A stretch of DNA of 64,000 bases from Candidatus Saccharibacteria bacterium oral taxon 488 (GCA_013100805.1 CP040000.1:248001-312000), one strand, 5' to 3'; counted from the first letter of the stretch, positions 33,088 to 41,515 are shown. A program made the numbers and translations. The notes: a model not told the origin generated them from the sequence alone.

Positions 33088-34143
33088 TTAGGCTTCGCTG
33101 ACCAGAATGTAGGTGGCCTTGGCGGAGCGTTGGAATTGCGGTTTGGCTTGCAAGTTGAGCAGAATGGTGGTTTCTTTGACTTGACGCTTGTCGAGGACGC
33201 GCTTCACGATTTCATCGCGGTGCAGCGGCTCGCCGGCCTCGCGTAGGACGCTGGCGATGATGTCGGCGACGGTACCGCGAGCGTAACCCCACGATTCGAG
33301 GGCATAAATACCGCGGCCGATCAGGACGAAGCGCTTGTCTTTGATGAGTTCGTTGTGGATGGCTTGAATGGTGACATCTTTGCGTTTGAAGTCACTGTCC
33401 TTGATGGCTTTAGCGATGTCCGAGAAGTGCATTGGCTGACCGTTACTGTCGAGAATGACGAAGATCTTGTCACGAATGGTTTTTGGGTTGACGAGCGGCC
33501 ACTTGATCAGGCCCCACAGACCACGGAGATGGGCTAGTTTCTTGCTAATCGAGGCGAGTGCGGCAATGTTGGATGGGTGTTCGTAATTGAGCGTTTTGTG
33601 TAGTTCCTCAGCGGTAACCGGCTCACCGTGCTGTTTGATGGCTTTGACAATTTCTTCGACTTGCTTCTTGATATTCTTCTCGTCGTTTGGCGTGCCGATG
33701 ATGGCTGAGTGGTAATAGTCATCGTTTTCGGTGATAATGTTGATCGATGGATTGAGCTCGGCGATAAAGGCGACATGGGATCGTTCGCTATCGGTGACAT
33801 CCCGGCCGAGGACATGCTTGGCGAGATTATGTAGTGGTGCGGCTCGGCCCATTTCCGACAGGTGTGAAGTGACCATCTTTTCAGCAGCCGAGGCACTTGG
33901 TATACCGCCATCAGCCACCAACAGGCGCAGGCGAACGAGGATAGCCTTCTCCAGCTGGCGGACACGCTCACGAGTGATCCCGAGCATGTCGCCGATCTGC
34001 TCCAGCGTCTCTTTGCTGCCGTATAAACCAAAGCGACGGCTAATAATCTCTTTCTCACGCTCCTGCGGAATTTGCGCCAAAACATCCTCGGCTGCTTGCC
34101 GAAGCTGCTTGTCTGGTGCGCTCTGTTCTTGTGTGTCGCTCAT
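33088..34143 (-). CDS. Sigma-70 region 4 / HARE-HTH protein
   Basis: The 351-residue protein opens with a sigma-70 region 4-like helix-turn-helix (REKEIISRRFGLYGSKETLEQIGDMLGITRERVRQLEKAIL, residues about 28-70) without regions 1-3. Two or three winged-helix modules resembling HARE-HTH or RpoE-delta follow (EEIVKAIKQHGEPVTAEELH, IFVILDSNGQPMHFSDIAKAI, IIASVLREAGEPLHRDEIVK). It is therefore likely an RNA-polymerase-associated regulator rather than a true sigma factor. A minus promoter TTGACA-16-TATAAT (34207-34234) gives a leader of about 57 nt, with GAGAGGAT before the start. Confidence 0.8.
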   Translation of the reverse strand: MSDTQEQSAPDKQLRQAAEDVLAQIPQEREKEIISRRFGLYGSKETLEQIGDMLGITRERVRQLEKAILVRLRLLVADGGIPSASAAEKMVTSHLSEMGRAAPLHNLAKHVLGRDVTDSERSHVAFIAELNPSINIITENDDYYHSAIIGTPNDEKNIKKQVEEIVKAIKQHGEPVTAEELHKTLNYEHPSNIAALASISKKLAHLRGLWGLIKWPLVNPKTIRDKIFVILDSNGQPMHFSDIAKAIKDSDFKRKDVTIQAIHNELIKDKRFVLIGRGIYALESWGYARGTVADIIASVLREAGEPLHRDEIVKRVLDKRQVKETTILLNLQAKPQFQRSAKATYILVSEA

Positions 34144-34383
34144 GGCTTTATGTTAAATCCTCTCTGCCTCACCTCAGAAGTTATGTTGATATATGACGAT
34201 ATTGCTATTATACAATAAAATATTTTCGTGTCAAGCAAGTCGTATAGTACGCCATAATTATAGCATGTATTTAACAATTTTTGCAATGAAATGGTGTGAT
34301 AGTTTTTAATTTTGTGAATTATGGGAATGTGGTCTATACAGCACTAATGAAATGTGGCTTGATTGGGTTATTTTGTGGGTCAA
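34144..34383. other. Intergenic region between topA and the sigma4/HARE gene
   Basis: AT-rich 240-bp gap. Apart from the minus-strand promoter and the leader of the sigma4/HARE gene, I see no gene. No clear terminator hairpin was found for topA in this stretch. Confidence 0.4.
34207..34234 (-). promoter_or_regulatory. Promoter TTGACA-16-TATAAT of the sigma4/HARE gene
   Basis: Minus strand: TTGACA (34229-34234) and TATAAT (34207-34212), both perfect, 16 bp apart. The predicted start is near 34200, leaving a short 5' leader with a Shine-Dalgarno site. Confidence 0.8.
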
Positions 34384-36969
34384 TTACTTCTTTGAGCGCC
34401 TGCTTTTTCTCGGGGATTTGGATGATTTGGCCGAGGCGCGGCCGCGGCGAGCTGGTTTCGCGGGTGCGGCTTTTAGGAGTTCCAAGGCCTGCTCGTGAGT
34501 GATGGTTTTTGGGTCGGTGTCTTTGGGGATTTTGGCGTTTTTCGTGCCGTCGGTGATGTACGGGCCAAAGCGACCGTTGAGGATTTTAACGCCATCTGAG
34601 AATTCAGCGATGTGCTTCTCGGCTTCGGCCTGGAGCTTGGCGGCGTAGAGTTCGCGGGCTTTTTCTAGGGTGATGTGGTGCGGATTCTCGGGTTTGATGG
34701 ATACGAAGAGCTTGCCGACTTGGATGTACGGGCCAAAGCGACCGATGTTGGCCTTGATGTCTTGCCCGTCTTCGGTTTGACCGACGACGCGCGGCAATTT
34801 GAACATTTCTAGTGCTTGTTCTAAGGTGACGGTCTCGATTTTCGCACCCTTCGGTAGTGGTGCAAAGCGCGGCTTGTCTTCGTCGTCAGTGGCGCCCAGC
34901 TGCAACATTGGGCCAAAGCGGCCAAAGCGCGCCAGGATTGGTTTGCCGGACTTTGGATCGATGCCGACTTCACGGTTAGCGCCGACTTTACTGCGGTCGA
35001 TACCGCCTGACTGTTCGATTAATTTGTGAAACGGCGTGTAAAATCCGTGCAGCATGGCGCTTTTCGCTAGGTCAGCGGCGGCGATTTTATCAAATTCAGT
35101 TTCGACATTGGCGGTGAAATCATAGTCAACGATTTGTGTGAAATGGTCGGTCAAAAAGTTGGCGATTAGTTCCCCGCTTGGTGTTGGGATGAGCTTGCCG
35201 CGAGTGGAACCGGTTTTTTCCTGAACGATGTCGCGACTGACTTCTTCGCCGTTGTAATTGAGGACGATGACGTCGCGCGGCTGGCCTTCGCTGTCACCTT
35301 TTTCGACGTAGCCGCGGGTTTGCACGGTGTCGATGATGGTGGCGTAGGTGCTTGGCCGGCCGATGCCGAGGTCTTCAAGCTTCTTGACGAGTGAACCTTC
35401 GGTGTAACGGGCCGGTGGCCGGGCGAAGGTTTGGCGGGCGGTGATGTCGTGCGTTTCAAGCGTGTCGCCGGTGTGGAGTTTTGGTAAGAGTTCGTCTTTG
35501 CCGCCGCCGTAGACGCGCAGGAAGCCGTCGAAGGTGATGACTTCGCCTTTGGCTTCAAAGTAAAGATCTGTCACGGTTGCCTCTCGGACATCGTCATAAA
35601 ATAATCCGGGACCCGCTAAAGCCAGCCCAGATTTTTTCTGAGATGTCGCTCGAGGCTTCAGCTGATCGGTCGAGTCGGTGCTGCTCGTTTCATCTCCTCC
35701 GACAGAGGCTGTGAAACGTTCGCGAGGAGCGGACGTTTCAGCCGAACGCTCACGAGCCATCTCCGGTGGAGATGCGAGTGAAGAGTGTACTCTGGAGGAG
35801 GATGGTGAAACGAGCGCTTTCTCGATAGAAATTACCACCGTGGTCTTCTCTAATTTTGCTGCCGACATTTGCGATGCTAGGGTGCGGCGGCGGATGAGGT
35901 CGTAGAGTTTTTGGTCATACTCGTTGGAGGTGACGGTTTCGCGGGTGATGTCGGTCGGGCGGATGGCTTCGTGGGCTTCTTGGGCTGAGGCGGATTTGGT
36001 TTTGAATTTGCGCACAGTCGAATAATCCGGGCCGTACAACCGCTTGATGAAATCAGTCGCACTGGCGATGGCCTGCCCGCTCAGATTGACCGAGTCAGTA
36101 CGCATATAGGTGATTTTACCGTCTTGGTAGAGCCGCTGGGCCGAGGCCATGGTGGCTTTGGAGCTGAAGCCAAGCTTGGCGTTGGCCTCCTGCTGCAGAG
36201 TCGAGGTCGTGAACGGCGCGGCTGGGTTGCGAGTGCCGGGCGTCTTGGAGATGTCGCTGACGGTGAATGTGGCTGGCTTGAGGCCAGTTAGGAATTCATG
36301 GGCGGCTGCTTCGGAATCAAATTTTTGGTTGAGTTCGGCTTTGGATTCTTGATTGTCGTGGATAAATATGGCGGTCACCTTGAACTGTGAACTGCCCTCG
36401 AACTTCATAATTTCTCGTTCGCGTTCGACCAGCAGCCGCACTGCCGGGCTCTGGACGCGACCGGCTGACTTGCCGCCCGGTACTTTTTGCCAGACTACCG
36501 GGCTGAGTTCAAAACCAACCAGCCGGTCGAGGATTTGCCGGGCTTGCTGCGCCTGCACTAGGTTCATGTCGACAGTGCGCGGGTTCTTGATAGCATTGGT
36601 GATGGCATCTTTGGTGATCTCGTGAAAGACGATGCGCTTGGTTGTCTCAATCGGTAAATCCAACACTTTACAGAGGTGCCAGGCGATAGCCTCCCCTTCG
36701 CGGTCTTCATCGGTGGCCAGCCAGACGTTGTCTTTGCCGACGGCCTTGACGTTTTTCTTTAGCTCGGTGATAACTTTCTTTTTCTCGGGATCGACTTCGT
36801 AGATAGCGAAGAAATCATTCGCCACATCAATTGGCGGCGTGCCGTCCTTGGTTTTTTTGACGATTGAGCGGATGTGTCCCACGCTTGATAAGACATGAAA
36901 ATCCTTGCCCAAGTATTTCTCAATGGTCTTAGCTTTGGCTGGCGACTCGACGATGACGAGATTTTTCAT
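34384..36969 (-). CDS. topA: DNA topoisomerase I with in-frame palindromic insertions
   Basis: It relaxes negative supercoils. The 861-residue protein starts LVIVESPAKAKTIEKYLG (Toprim), has ATDEDREGEAIAWHLCKVL, the catalytic Tyr in DGKITYMRTDSVNLS, and C-terminal topoisomerase repeats (RFGPMLQLG, GRFGPYIQVG, GRFGPYITDG) instead of zinc fingers, ending in a basic AK/SR-rich tail. Between about residues 380 and 465 the normal chain is interrupted by a Ser/Glu-rich insertion ending SQKKSGLALAGPGLFYDD, whose DNA is two adjacent palindromic elements. The enzyme resumes with TDLYFEAKGEVITFDGFLRVY. TATAAT (36978-36983) lies 8 nt before ATG. Confidence 0.95.
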   Translation of the reverse strand: MKNLVIVESPAKAKTIEKYLGKDFHVLSSVGHIRSIVKKTKDGTPPIDVANDFFAIYEVDPEKKKVITELKKNVKAVGKDNVWLATDEDREGEAIAWHLCKVLDLPIETTKRIVFHEITKDAITNAIKNPRTVDMNLVQAQQARQILDRLVGFELSPVVWQKVPGGKSAGRVQSPAVRLLVEREREIMKFEGSSQFKVTAIFIHDNQESKAELNQKFDSEAAAHEFLTGLKPATFTVSDISKTPGTRNPAAPFTTSTLQQEANAKLGFSSKATMASAQRLYQDGKITYMRTDSVNLSGQAIASATDFIKRLYGPDYSTVRKFKTKSASAQEAHEAIRPTDITRETVTSNEYDQKLYDLIRRRTLASQMSAAKLEKTTVVISIEKALVSPSSSRVHSSLASPPEMARERSAETSAPRERFTASVGGDETSSTDSTDQLKPRATSQKKSGLALAGPGLFYDDVREATVTDLYFEAKGEVITFDGFLRVYGGGKDELLPKLHTGDTLETHDITARQTFARPPARYTEGSLVKKLEDLGIGRPSTYATIIDTVQTRGYVEKGDSEGQPRDVIVLNYNGEEVSRDIVQEKTGSTRGKLIPTPSGELIANFLTDHFTQIVDYDFTANVETEFDKIAAADLAKSAMLHGFYTPFHKLIEQSGGIDRSKVGANREVGIDPKSGKPILARFGRFGPMLQLGATDDEDKPRFAPLPKGAKIETVTLEQALEMFKLPRVVGQTEDGQDIKANIGRFGPYIQVGKLFVSIKPENPHHITLEKARELYAAKLQAEAEKHIAEFSDGVKILNGRFGPYITDGTKNAKIPKDTDPKTITHEQALELLKAAPAKPARRGRASAKSSKSPRKSRRSKK
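35579..35656 (-). repeat. Coding palindromic element, copy 1 (topA)
   Basis: A 78-bp imperfect inverted repeat. The arms 35579-35610 and 35626-35656 pair over about 28 bases (core TCAGAAAAAATCTGGG against CCGGATTATTTTATGA). Read in the topA frame it gives SQKKSG...GPGLFYDD. Two further copies with the same core and the same reading frame occur in the rlmD gene. Confidence 0.85.
35683..35815 (-). repeat. Complex palindrome in topA coding sequence
   Basis: GCTCGTTTCATCTCCTCC (35683-35700) and the inverted GGAGGAGGATGGTGAAACGA (35794-35813) bracket smaller hairpins: GAAACGT...ACGTTTC, CATCTCC...GGAGATG and AGAGTGTACTCT. The sequence encodes a low-complexity Ser/Arg/Glu-rich peptide that interrupts the TopA fold. 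It adjoins the coding palindromic element copy 1, so insertion probably occurred in more than one step. Confidence 0.7.
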
Positions 36970-37035
36970 AACTCTATATTATATCAAATCACCTCGCAAC
37001 CACAACCGCCGAGGGTGTTTGGGCGCGAGAGCCTC

Positions 37036-37713
37036 TTATTGCTGTTGGCGTATTTCTTCCTTGACTTGCTTACTGAGTTTGGCGGCACGTATCATATATT
37101 GAGCAGCTGCTAGGCCGGCAACTGGTAAGTATATTTTAGATACTCCGTCACCGAGGCTACGGAGTACCTTTGCTGTTTTCTCGTGGCCAAATGACTCTAC
37201 CGAGCCGCTGAGTATGTATAATAATGTCGCGGTCGACACGAGGGCGCCACTGATGCGGCCAACCTGTGTTGGTCGGAGCGGTTCGGCCTGGCTGGGGAGT
37301 TGGCGGTGCTTTTGTTCCGCTATGAGCGTGGCTATTGCTTTGGTCGCCTCGAGGCTGGTCATAGATGCAACGACAGTCTTTGAGGCGAGACCATCTTCTA
37401 CTATCTTTAGGAGTGCAGTGGCGGCGACCACTTTATCTCTGATGGGGTCAAGCTTGATACCGAGTTTTGATTGCTGATGGAGGCGTCTCGCTAGTGTTCC
37501 ATCAGCCTTGTCCGACAGTTCGCCAATAATCAAGGCGGCGATACCCTTAATAGTGTCAGCGTTTCGGATGCCGTATATGCTGCATAGTCCACCTACTGTA
37601 GTAACGATATTGGGTAGCGTGAGTATGTCGTCTGATACCTCTGGGTCGATAGGGGTGTCTGGATTATGGCACGTTTCAATGGTTGTATTGGGCCTTGATA
37701 ATTCTCTCCTCAT
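37036..37713 (-). CDS. CDP-alcohol phosphatidyltransferase family protein
   Basis: The 225-residue protein carries the complete family signature D-x2-D-G-x2-A-R-x8-G-x3-D-x3-D as DKADGTLARRLHQQSKLGIKLDPIRD (residues about 72-97). Four to six moderately hydrophobic helices surround it. Such enzymes transfer a phosphatidyl group from CDP-diacylglycerol to an alcohol such as glycerol phosphate. Overall hydrophobicity is lower than in typical PgsA, so the substrate is uncertain. ATG 37713 follows TATGCT by 7 nt with TTGTAA 18 bp upstream; an ATG at 37725 overlaps the -10 box. Confidence 0.78.
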   Translation of the reverse strand: MRRELSRPNTTIETCHNPDTPIDPEVSDDILTLPNIVTTVGGLCSIYGIRNADTIKGIAALIIGELSDKADGTLARRLHQQSKLGIKLDPIRDKVVAATALLKIVEDGLASKTVVASMTSLEATKAIATLIAEQKHRQLPSQAEPLRPTQVGRISGALVSTATLLYILSGSVESFGHEKTAKVLRSLGDGVSKIYLPVAGLAAAQYMIRAAKLSKQVKEEIRQQQ

Positions 37714-37770
37714 TGGGACTAGCATAGCATCGTAGTAGATAATGTTACAAGCATAGACGCATTGTTGATA

Positions 37771-38643
37771 CTAGTTAAGAGTCCAATTATTCGCCCCGAG
37801 CGGCTTGATCACGCCGTTGATCTCTAGCATGGTTAGTGCCGTGGCGAAGTCGGCTGGGTTGAGACCGGATTGTTGCTGTAGTTGGTCGCCGTCTCTGAGG
37901 CCGGTCCGGAGTAAGTCGATGATAGTGTTTTCGGCCGGGGTTTCACCGAGGGGGATGACGGCTTGGTCGGTAGCCGATTGAGCGTTTGATGGGGCGATGA
38001 CGTTGAGAATGTCCGTGGCAGTGGTGGCGACGAGGGCGCCTTGTTTGAGCAGCGCGTTGCAGCCGGCAGACAGCGGGCTGGTGATGTTGCCTGGCACGGC
38101 AAAGACGTCGCGGCCTTGAGATAAGGCGTGGGCGGCGGTATTGAGTGTGCCGCTGCGCTCGGCTGCCTCGGTGATAATGACGGCGTCAGCCAAGCCGGAG
38201 ACCAAGCGGTTGCGCTCTAAAAAGCTCCAGCGATTGACAACTTTACCGTCGCCTTTTTTCCATTCGGATAGAATAGCACCGCCGTTTTTTATGATATTCA
38301 TGGCTAGTTTGTAATTGGTTTGCGGTGAGATGTCGGGCAGTTCATTGGGAATGACGCCGATGACTGTGCCGCCAGCCTCCAGGGCGGCTTTCTGGGCGAT
38401 GCTGTCGATGCCGAGCGCCAGGCCGCTGACGATGATACAGCCGGCTTTTGCTAGGTCGCTTGCCAGCTGCTCGGTCACCTCCCGGCCGTACGCCGAGGGT
38501 TTGCGCGAACCAACAATCGCTACTACCGGTGCGCCACTCGTTGGTAATTTTCCCATAAAACACAAGCTTTTCGGCGGATTAGCAATACTTGCCAACCTCT
38601 GGGTAAAAATATGCTCATCTGGACGGATTCTATTGATTTCCAT
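37771..38643 (-). CDS. dprA: DNA processing protein DprA
   Basis: DprA binds incoming single-stranded DNA during natural transformation and loads RecA. The 290-residue protein has the Rossmann-like core with AIVGSRKPSAYGRE, SGLALGIDSIAQKAALEAGG, ERNRLVSGLADAVIITEAAERSGTLNTAAHA and VPGNITSPLSAGCNALLKQGA, then a small winged-helix-like C-terminus (RDGDQLQQQSGLNPADFATAL). ATG 38643 follows TATCAC (38651-38656) by 7 nt, with TTGACA (38673-38678) 16 bp upstream. It is consistent with uptake of DNA through type IV pili, which the prepilin gene at 50 kb supports. Confidence 0.93.
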   Translation of the reverse strand: MEINRIRPDEHIFTQRLASIANPPKSLCFMGKLPTSGAPVVAIVGSRKPSAYGREVTEQLASDLAKAGCIIVSGLALGIDSIAQKAALEAGGTVIGVIPNELPDISPQTNYKLAMNIIKNGGAILSEWKKGDGKVVNRWSFLERNRLVSGLADAVIITEAAERSGTLNTAAHALSQGRDVFAVPGNITSPLSAGCNALLKQGALVATTATDILNVIAPSNAQSATDQAVIPLGETPAENTIIDLLRTGLRDGDQLQQQSGLNPADFATALTMLEINGVIKPLGANNWTLN

Positions 38644-38663
38644 GACTTTTGTGATAAAAAGTA

Positions 38664-38692
38664 TTGACATGTTGTCAAATGCTTGCTATAAT
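38664..38692 (+). promoter_or_regulatory. Perfect sigma-70 promoter, divergent from dprA
   Basis: TTGACA 38664-38669, exactly 17 bp, TATAAT 38687-38692. Its -35 box overlaps that of dprA within the palindrome TTGACATGTTGTCAA (38664-38678), so one regulator or polymerase competition could affect both. No gene starts at the usual distance, which points to a non-coding transcript. Confidence 0.85.
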
Positions 38693-38698
38693 CAGGAG

Positions 38699-39013
38699 CG
38701 ATTGGTTAGCCGAAGTGCTAATCAAAAGCACCTTATACCCCCTATTCTAACTAATATGTTAGGTTGCGCGCAATGGCATTAAGTATTCTTACCCTCCACT
38801 TTTTGCGATTCAACGTTACGCGCATACTAACCCCTTTAACTGCCCTTTTTTGAAGGCGACCTCTGTTAAGGTGAGCACTGGATGGTGTTGATATTATAAT
38901 CAGGCGCGGACTTTTGGAGTTTTAGTCACGACGCTTCACTGAGACGGGAGCTCGGGTGGGTTGAAGGGTAACAAAGCGCCAGGTGATGCCCACCCTTACC
39001 TGGCGCTTTTTTA
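38699..39013 (+). ncRNA. Putative non-coding RNA with consensus promoter and terminator
   Basis: From the predicted start (about 38699) to the terminator the plus strand has no open frame of size. Local pairing is seen at the 5' end (GGTTAGC with GCTAATC). A second TATAAT (38895-38900) could start a shorter RNA of about 105 nt. Near the end GGGTGGG (38954-38960) is perfectly complementary to CCCACCC in the terminator loop, allowing an alternative fold. No match to RNase P, tmRNA, 4.5S or 6S RNA was recognised. Alternatively it is a long regulated leader for the gene at 39161. Confidence 0.55.
38974..39013 (+). terminator. Strong rho-independent terminator
   Basis: AGCGCCAGGT (38975-38984) and ACCTGGCGCT (38998-39007) form a perfect 10-bp stem followed by six T residues. 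It ends the putative ncRNA before the promoter TTGACT-17-TATAGT (39124-39152) of the next gene. Confidence 0.92.
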
Positions 39014-39123
39014 GTTGGGTTTTTGGCGTGATCTTGCACCGTGTAAGTGAAGGTTGGGCGTGAATTAGTGTGAGGTGACCTGCCAGAAAGCGAAACATTA
39101 GATGAATATGCGTGAGCATAATA

Positions 39124-39152
39124 TTGACTTTTTGTCTCTAAAATAGTATAGT
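39124..39152 (+). promoter_or_regulatory. Promoter TTGACT-17-TATAGT
   Basis: TTGACT 39124-39129 and TATAGT 39147-39152, with the start codon 8 nt beyond. It implies a leaderless transcript for the 39161 gene and independence from the terminated RNA upstream. Confidence 0.78.
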
Positions 39153-39160
39153 GAATACAT

Positions 39161-40144
39161 ATGACGCAGATAATTGAGCACGATACCTTAGTCAAGTTAA
39201 GCCAAGAGCGCCCGTTGGTGTTTCGAGCCCAAGCGGCTACCGTCTTGGCACGTGTGCCGCGACGATTTCGACGAGACGCGCGGGTGCTGAATCGTAGCAA
39301 GCGCACGATGCATGACATGTTGACGGCGTGGCGGGACGAATGGTTACCGAGATTAGAGACGATCACCTCGGCGCATAATGCGACAATGTTGCAGCAAGCC
39401 TTGCAGGAGGATTTGCTGGCTGAAACGTCGTCGCAGCAACGGCTGATCGCCATGATGATACCGGTGCGGCTCGAGGAGGAGCGACTGGCCTTTGCGGGGT
39501 CGCAGTTTACGTCAAGGCGAGAGAAAAAGCCGTATCAGCGGACGCTGGCGTTTACTCAGCAGCCAATCGAGGTCTGTCGGCAGCAGGTTGAAGATTTTAT
39601 GAGGTACGAACTGTACCGGGCGGTGCTCGGTGAGGTTGGTATGACTGTGGTGGACAAGCGGGCCCGGGGACTGGTGCGATGCTGGCAGCGGCTGCGGGCC
39701 GGTCGTCAAGTCAAGAAACTGCGGCGCGAGGTAACGAGGCGCTTGGCGGCGATTGAGCGAGAAATGACGGCGATTGAGCAGGAGCGCGGCGGCTTGGCGG
39801 CGCGGCTGTTCGGGCTGAATATTGATTATGTGACGGTGTTGGCAGCGCGACAGGAGTACGAAAAGGCGCTGGGCCGGCTGAGTAAAAAAGCGGCCGAGAG
39901 CCCGGCGAAGCGACTGGCGCTATATGAGAAAAAGACTGAAGCGATTCGCGAGGAGTACCTCGATACGGTGCCGGGCGTGGCGAATTTGTCAGAAGCGCAG
40001 CGGGCGGTCAAAGAAATTGATTCGGTGCTGCTCGCGATTTTTGACCTAGACGCGACAGCACGCAACGAACTGATGGGTGCGTTCAAGCGCTACCGGACGC
40101 TGACACGTGAGCGGGATATGCTACGGGCAAAGCTTGAGGTGTAG
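39161..40144 (+). CDS. Hypothetical helical protein
   Basis: A 327-residue soluble, very Arg- and Glu-rich protein predicted to be almost wholly helical, with coiled-coil stretches (VTRRLAAIEREMTAIEQERG and AVKEIDSVLLAIFDLDATAR). No catalytic motif or membrane helix was recognised. It has its own leaderless promoter and is convergent with the Fur-family gene downstream. The codon style matches the core genes, so it is probably a vertically inherited lineage-specific protein. Confidence 0.7.
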   Translation: MTQIIEHDTLVKLSQERPLVFRAQAATVLARVPRRFRRDARVLNRSKRTMHDMLTAWRDEWLPRLETITSAHNATMLQQALQEDLLAETSSQQRLIAMMIPVRLEEERLAFAGSQFTSRREKKPYQRTLAFTQQPIEVCRQQVEDFMRYELYRAVLGEVGMTVVDKRARGLVRCWQRLRAGRQVKKLRREVTRRLAAIEREMTAIEQERGGLAARLFGLNIDYVTVLAARQEYEKALGRLSKKAAESPAKRLALYEKKTEAIREEYLDTVPGVANLSEAQRAVKEIDSVLLAIFDLDATARNELMGAFKRYRTLTRERDMLRAKLEV

Positions 40145-40210
40145 TTTGTAGGAGAGATATCTGGCCGTGTGTGGTTTGTTGGAATTGAGATAACTGCTGC
40201 CGGCGACCGA

Positions 40211-40660
40211 TTAGGCTTGGCTAGTCGTCTTGGTTGAGCCAGGCTGCGTATCACCAGCTGCCATGCAGGCCTGGCATACTCCTTCGAGTTCAAAGTGGTG
40301 GCGCTCGACACGGAAGTGATGGCGCTGACCGATCAAGGCAATGAGTCGCTCTAGCTCTGGTGTCTCTAGCGGTTCGGCGTTATGACAGCGTGTGCAGTAG
40401 AGGTGGTGATGATGCTTGATAAATGGCTCGGCGAGCTCATAACGGACTTTCCAGCCGATGTGGATGGTGTTAATGATGTGGAGCTCGTGAAAGGTTTCGA
40501 GGATGCGATAGATGCTGGTGCGGTTAGTGCTCGGGCAGCGCTTGGCAATTTCGGCGATGGTCAGTGGCACGTCGATGGATTCGAGTGCTGTAAAGACTTC
40601 GCAGCGTGATTTGGTCAGGCGAAGGTCGGCTTGGCGAAAGATGTCGCGTAAGGTATCCAT
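40211..40660 (-). CDS. Fur-family metalloregulator, probably Zur
   Basis: The 149-residue protein has the N-terminal winged helix (QADLRLTKSRCEVFTALESI, TSIYRILETFHELHII) and the C-terminal dimerisation domain with the HHHHLYC-type metal region followed by CTRC, and a second CQAC near the end, the two CxxC pairs of the structural zinc site. Neighbouring zinc-type genes suggest Zur rather than Fur, but iron or manganese sensing cannot be excluded. TACAAT (40667-40672) lies 6 nt before ATG 40660 and inside the operator cluster, implying autoregulation. Longer upstream starts would read through the operator. Confidence 0.88.
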   Translation of the reverse strand: MDTLRDIFRQADLRLTKSRCEVFTALESIDVPLTIAEIAKRCPSTNRTSIYRILETFHELHIINTIHIGWKVRYELAEPFIKHHHHLYCTRCHNAEPLETPELERLIALIGQRHHFRVERHHFELEGVCQACMAAGDTQPGSTKTTSQA

Positions 40661-40700
40661 GTCGCAATTGTAGCACTTATTGCGACAAAATTGCAATAAG
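40660..40700. promoter_or_regulatory. Zur-like operator between the regulator and the nicotianamine-synthase-like gene
   Basis: Two overlapping dyads are seen. CTTATTGC (40676-40683) and GCAATAAG (40693-40700) are perfect 8-bp arms separated by 9 bp. TGTCGCAAT (40660-40668) and ATTGCGACA (40679-40687) are perfect 9-bp arms sharing the middle half-site. The first covers the -35 (TTGCAA 40691-40696) of the nicotianamine-synthase-like promoter (CATACT 40714-40719); the second covers the -10 of the regulator. A metal-loaded dimer bound here would shut both promoters. Confidence 0.82.
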
Positions 40701-40727
40701 CCACACAATACGCCATACTGATGAGCT

Positions 40728-41486
40728 ATGAAAGAATGTATTGAACGAGTGCTGAGCTTGCCGCAGCTCACACCTTCTGAGGAAGTGAATGCGGCGTTTA
40801 CTGAATTAGTTAAGACGGTGGTGGCGCACGGTGAAGATCCACTGCTGTGTGATGAGAATAGGCGCCATCAGGTGCAGCAGCGCTGCGCGGTAGCCGAGGG
40901 AGAGCTGGAACGACACTGGTCGAGGCGTATCACGAAGGCGGATAACCCGTGGGCAAAGCTGGAAGAGTTTCCGTATCATGAGAATTATAAAGAGTTGACG
41001 CGGCGTGAGATTGGACTACTGGGGCGAGCTGGGCTGTGGCTGTGTGACTCCTCGGAGGTTGCGATGATCGGTAGCGGGCCGTTGCCGCTGACGGGATGGT
41101 GGCTACATCAGCTAACGGGAGCGCGGATTACGCATATTGATGCGTCGGACGAGGCAATTGAGTTATCGCGCGGCCTTGCGACAGCGCTTGATTGGCCGGG
41201 TGAATTTGTGACCGGTCTGGGTCAGTCGGTGGCGCTGGATGAGGGGCGATATGATGCGATATATGTGGCGGGGCTGGCTGGCGAGACGCTGGCGGAAAAG
41301 CAAGCAATTGTTGATCATGTACGACCAGCGCTTAAACCAGACGGGCGACTAATCGCGCGCGGGGCGTATGGGGCGCGTACCCTGCTCTACCCAGGGTTTG
41401 ACGCTGATGCCCTTGAGAATGTGCAGCTGATGGGGGAATACCATCCGACAGATGAGGTAATTAATTCAGTCTTTGTGTACAAGTAG
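40728..41486 (+). CDS. Nicotianamine synthase-like enzyme
   Basis: The 252-residue protein matches the nicotianamine synthase family (plant NAS, bacterial CntL). It has LPQLTPSEEVNAAFTELVK, NPWAKLEEFPYHENYKELTRREIGLL, the SAM-site loop VAMIGSGPLPLTGWWL, VALDEGRYDAIYVAGLAGE, and the end RGAYGARTLLYPGFD and HPTDEVINSVFVYK. These enzymes transfer aminobutyrate groups from S-adenosylmethionine to an amine to make metal-chelating nicotianamine or staphylopine-type metallophores. No opine dehydrogenase (CntM) is adjacent. The promoter is covered by the Zur-like operator, so it is probably made under metal starvation. The exact acceptor is unknown. Confidence 0.85.
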   Translation: MKECIERVLSLPQLTPSEEVNAAFTELVKTVVAHGEDPLLCDENRRHQVQQRCAVAEGELERHWSRRITKADNPWAKLEEFPYHENYKELTRREIGLLGRAGLWLCDSSEVAMIGSGPLPLTGWWLHQLTGARITHIDASDEAIELSRGLATALDWPGEFVTGLGQSVALDEGRYDAIYVAGLAGETLAEKQAIVDHVRPALKPDGRLIARGAYGARTLLYPGFDADALENVQLMGEYHPTDEVINSVFVYK

Positions 41487-41515
41487 GCCGCATAGGCGTG
41501 AGAGCGTTGGAAGCC

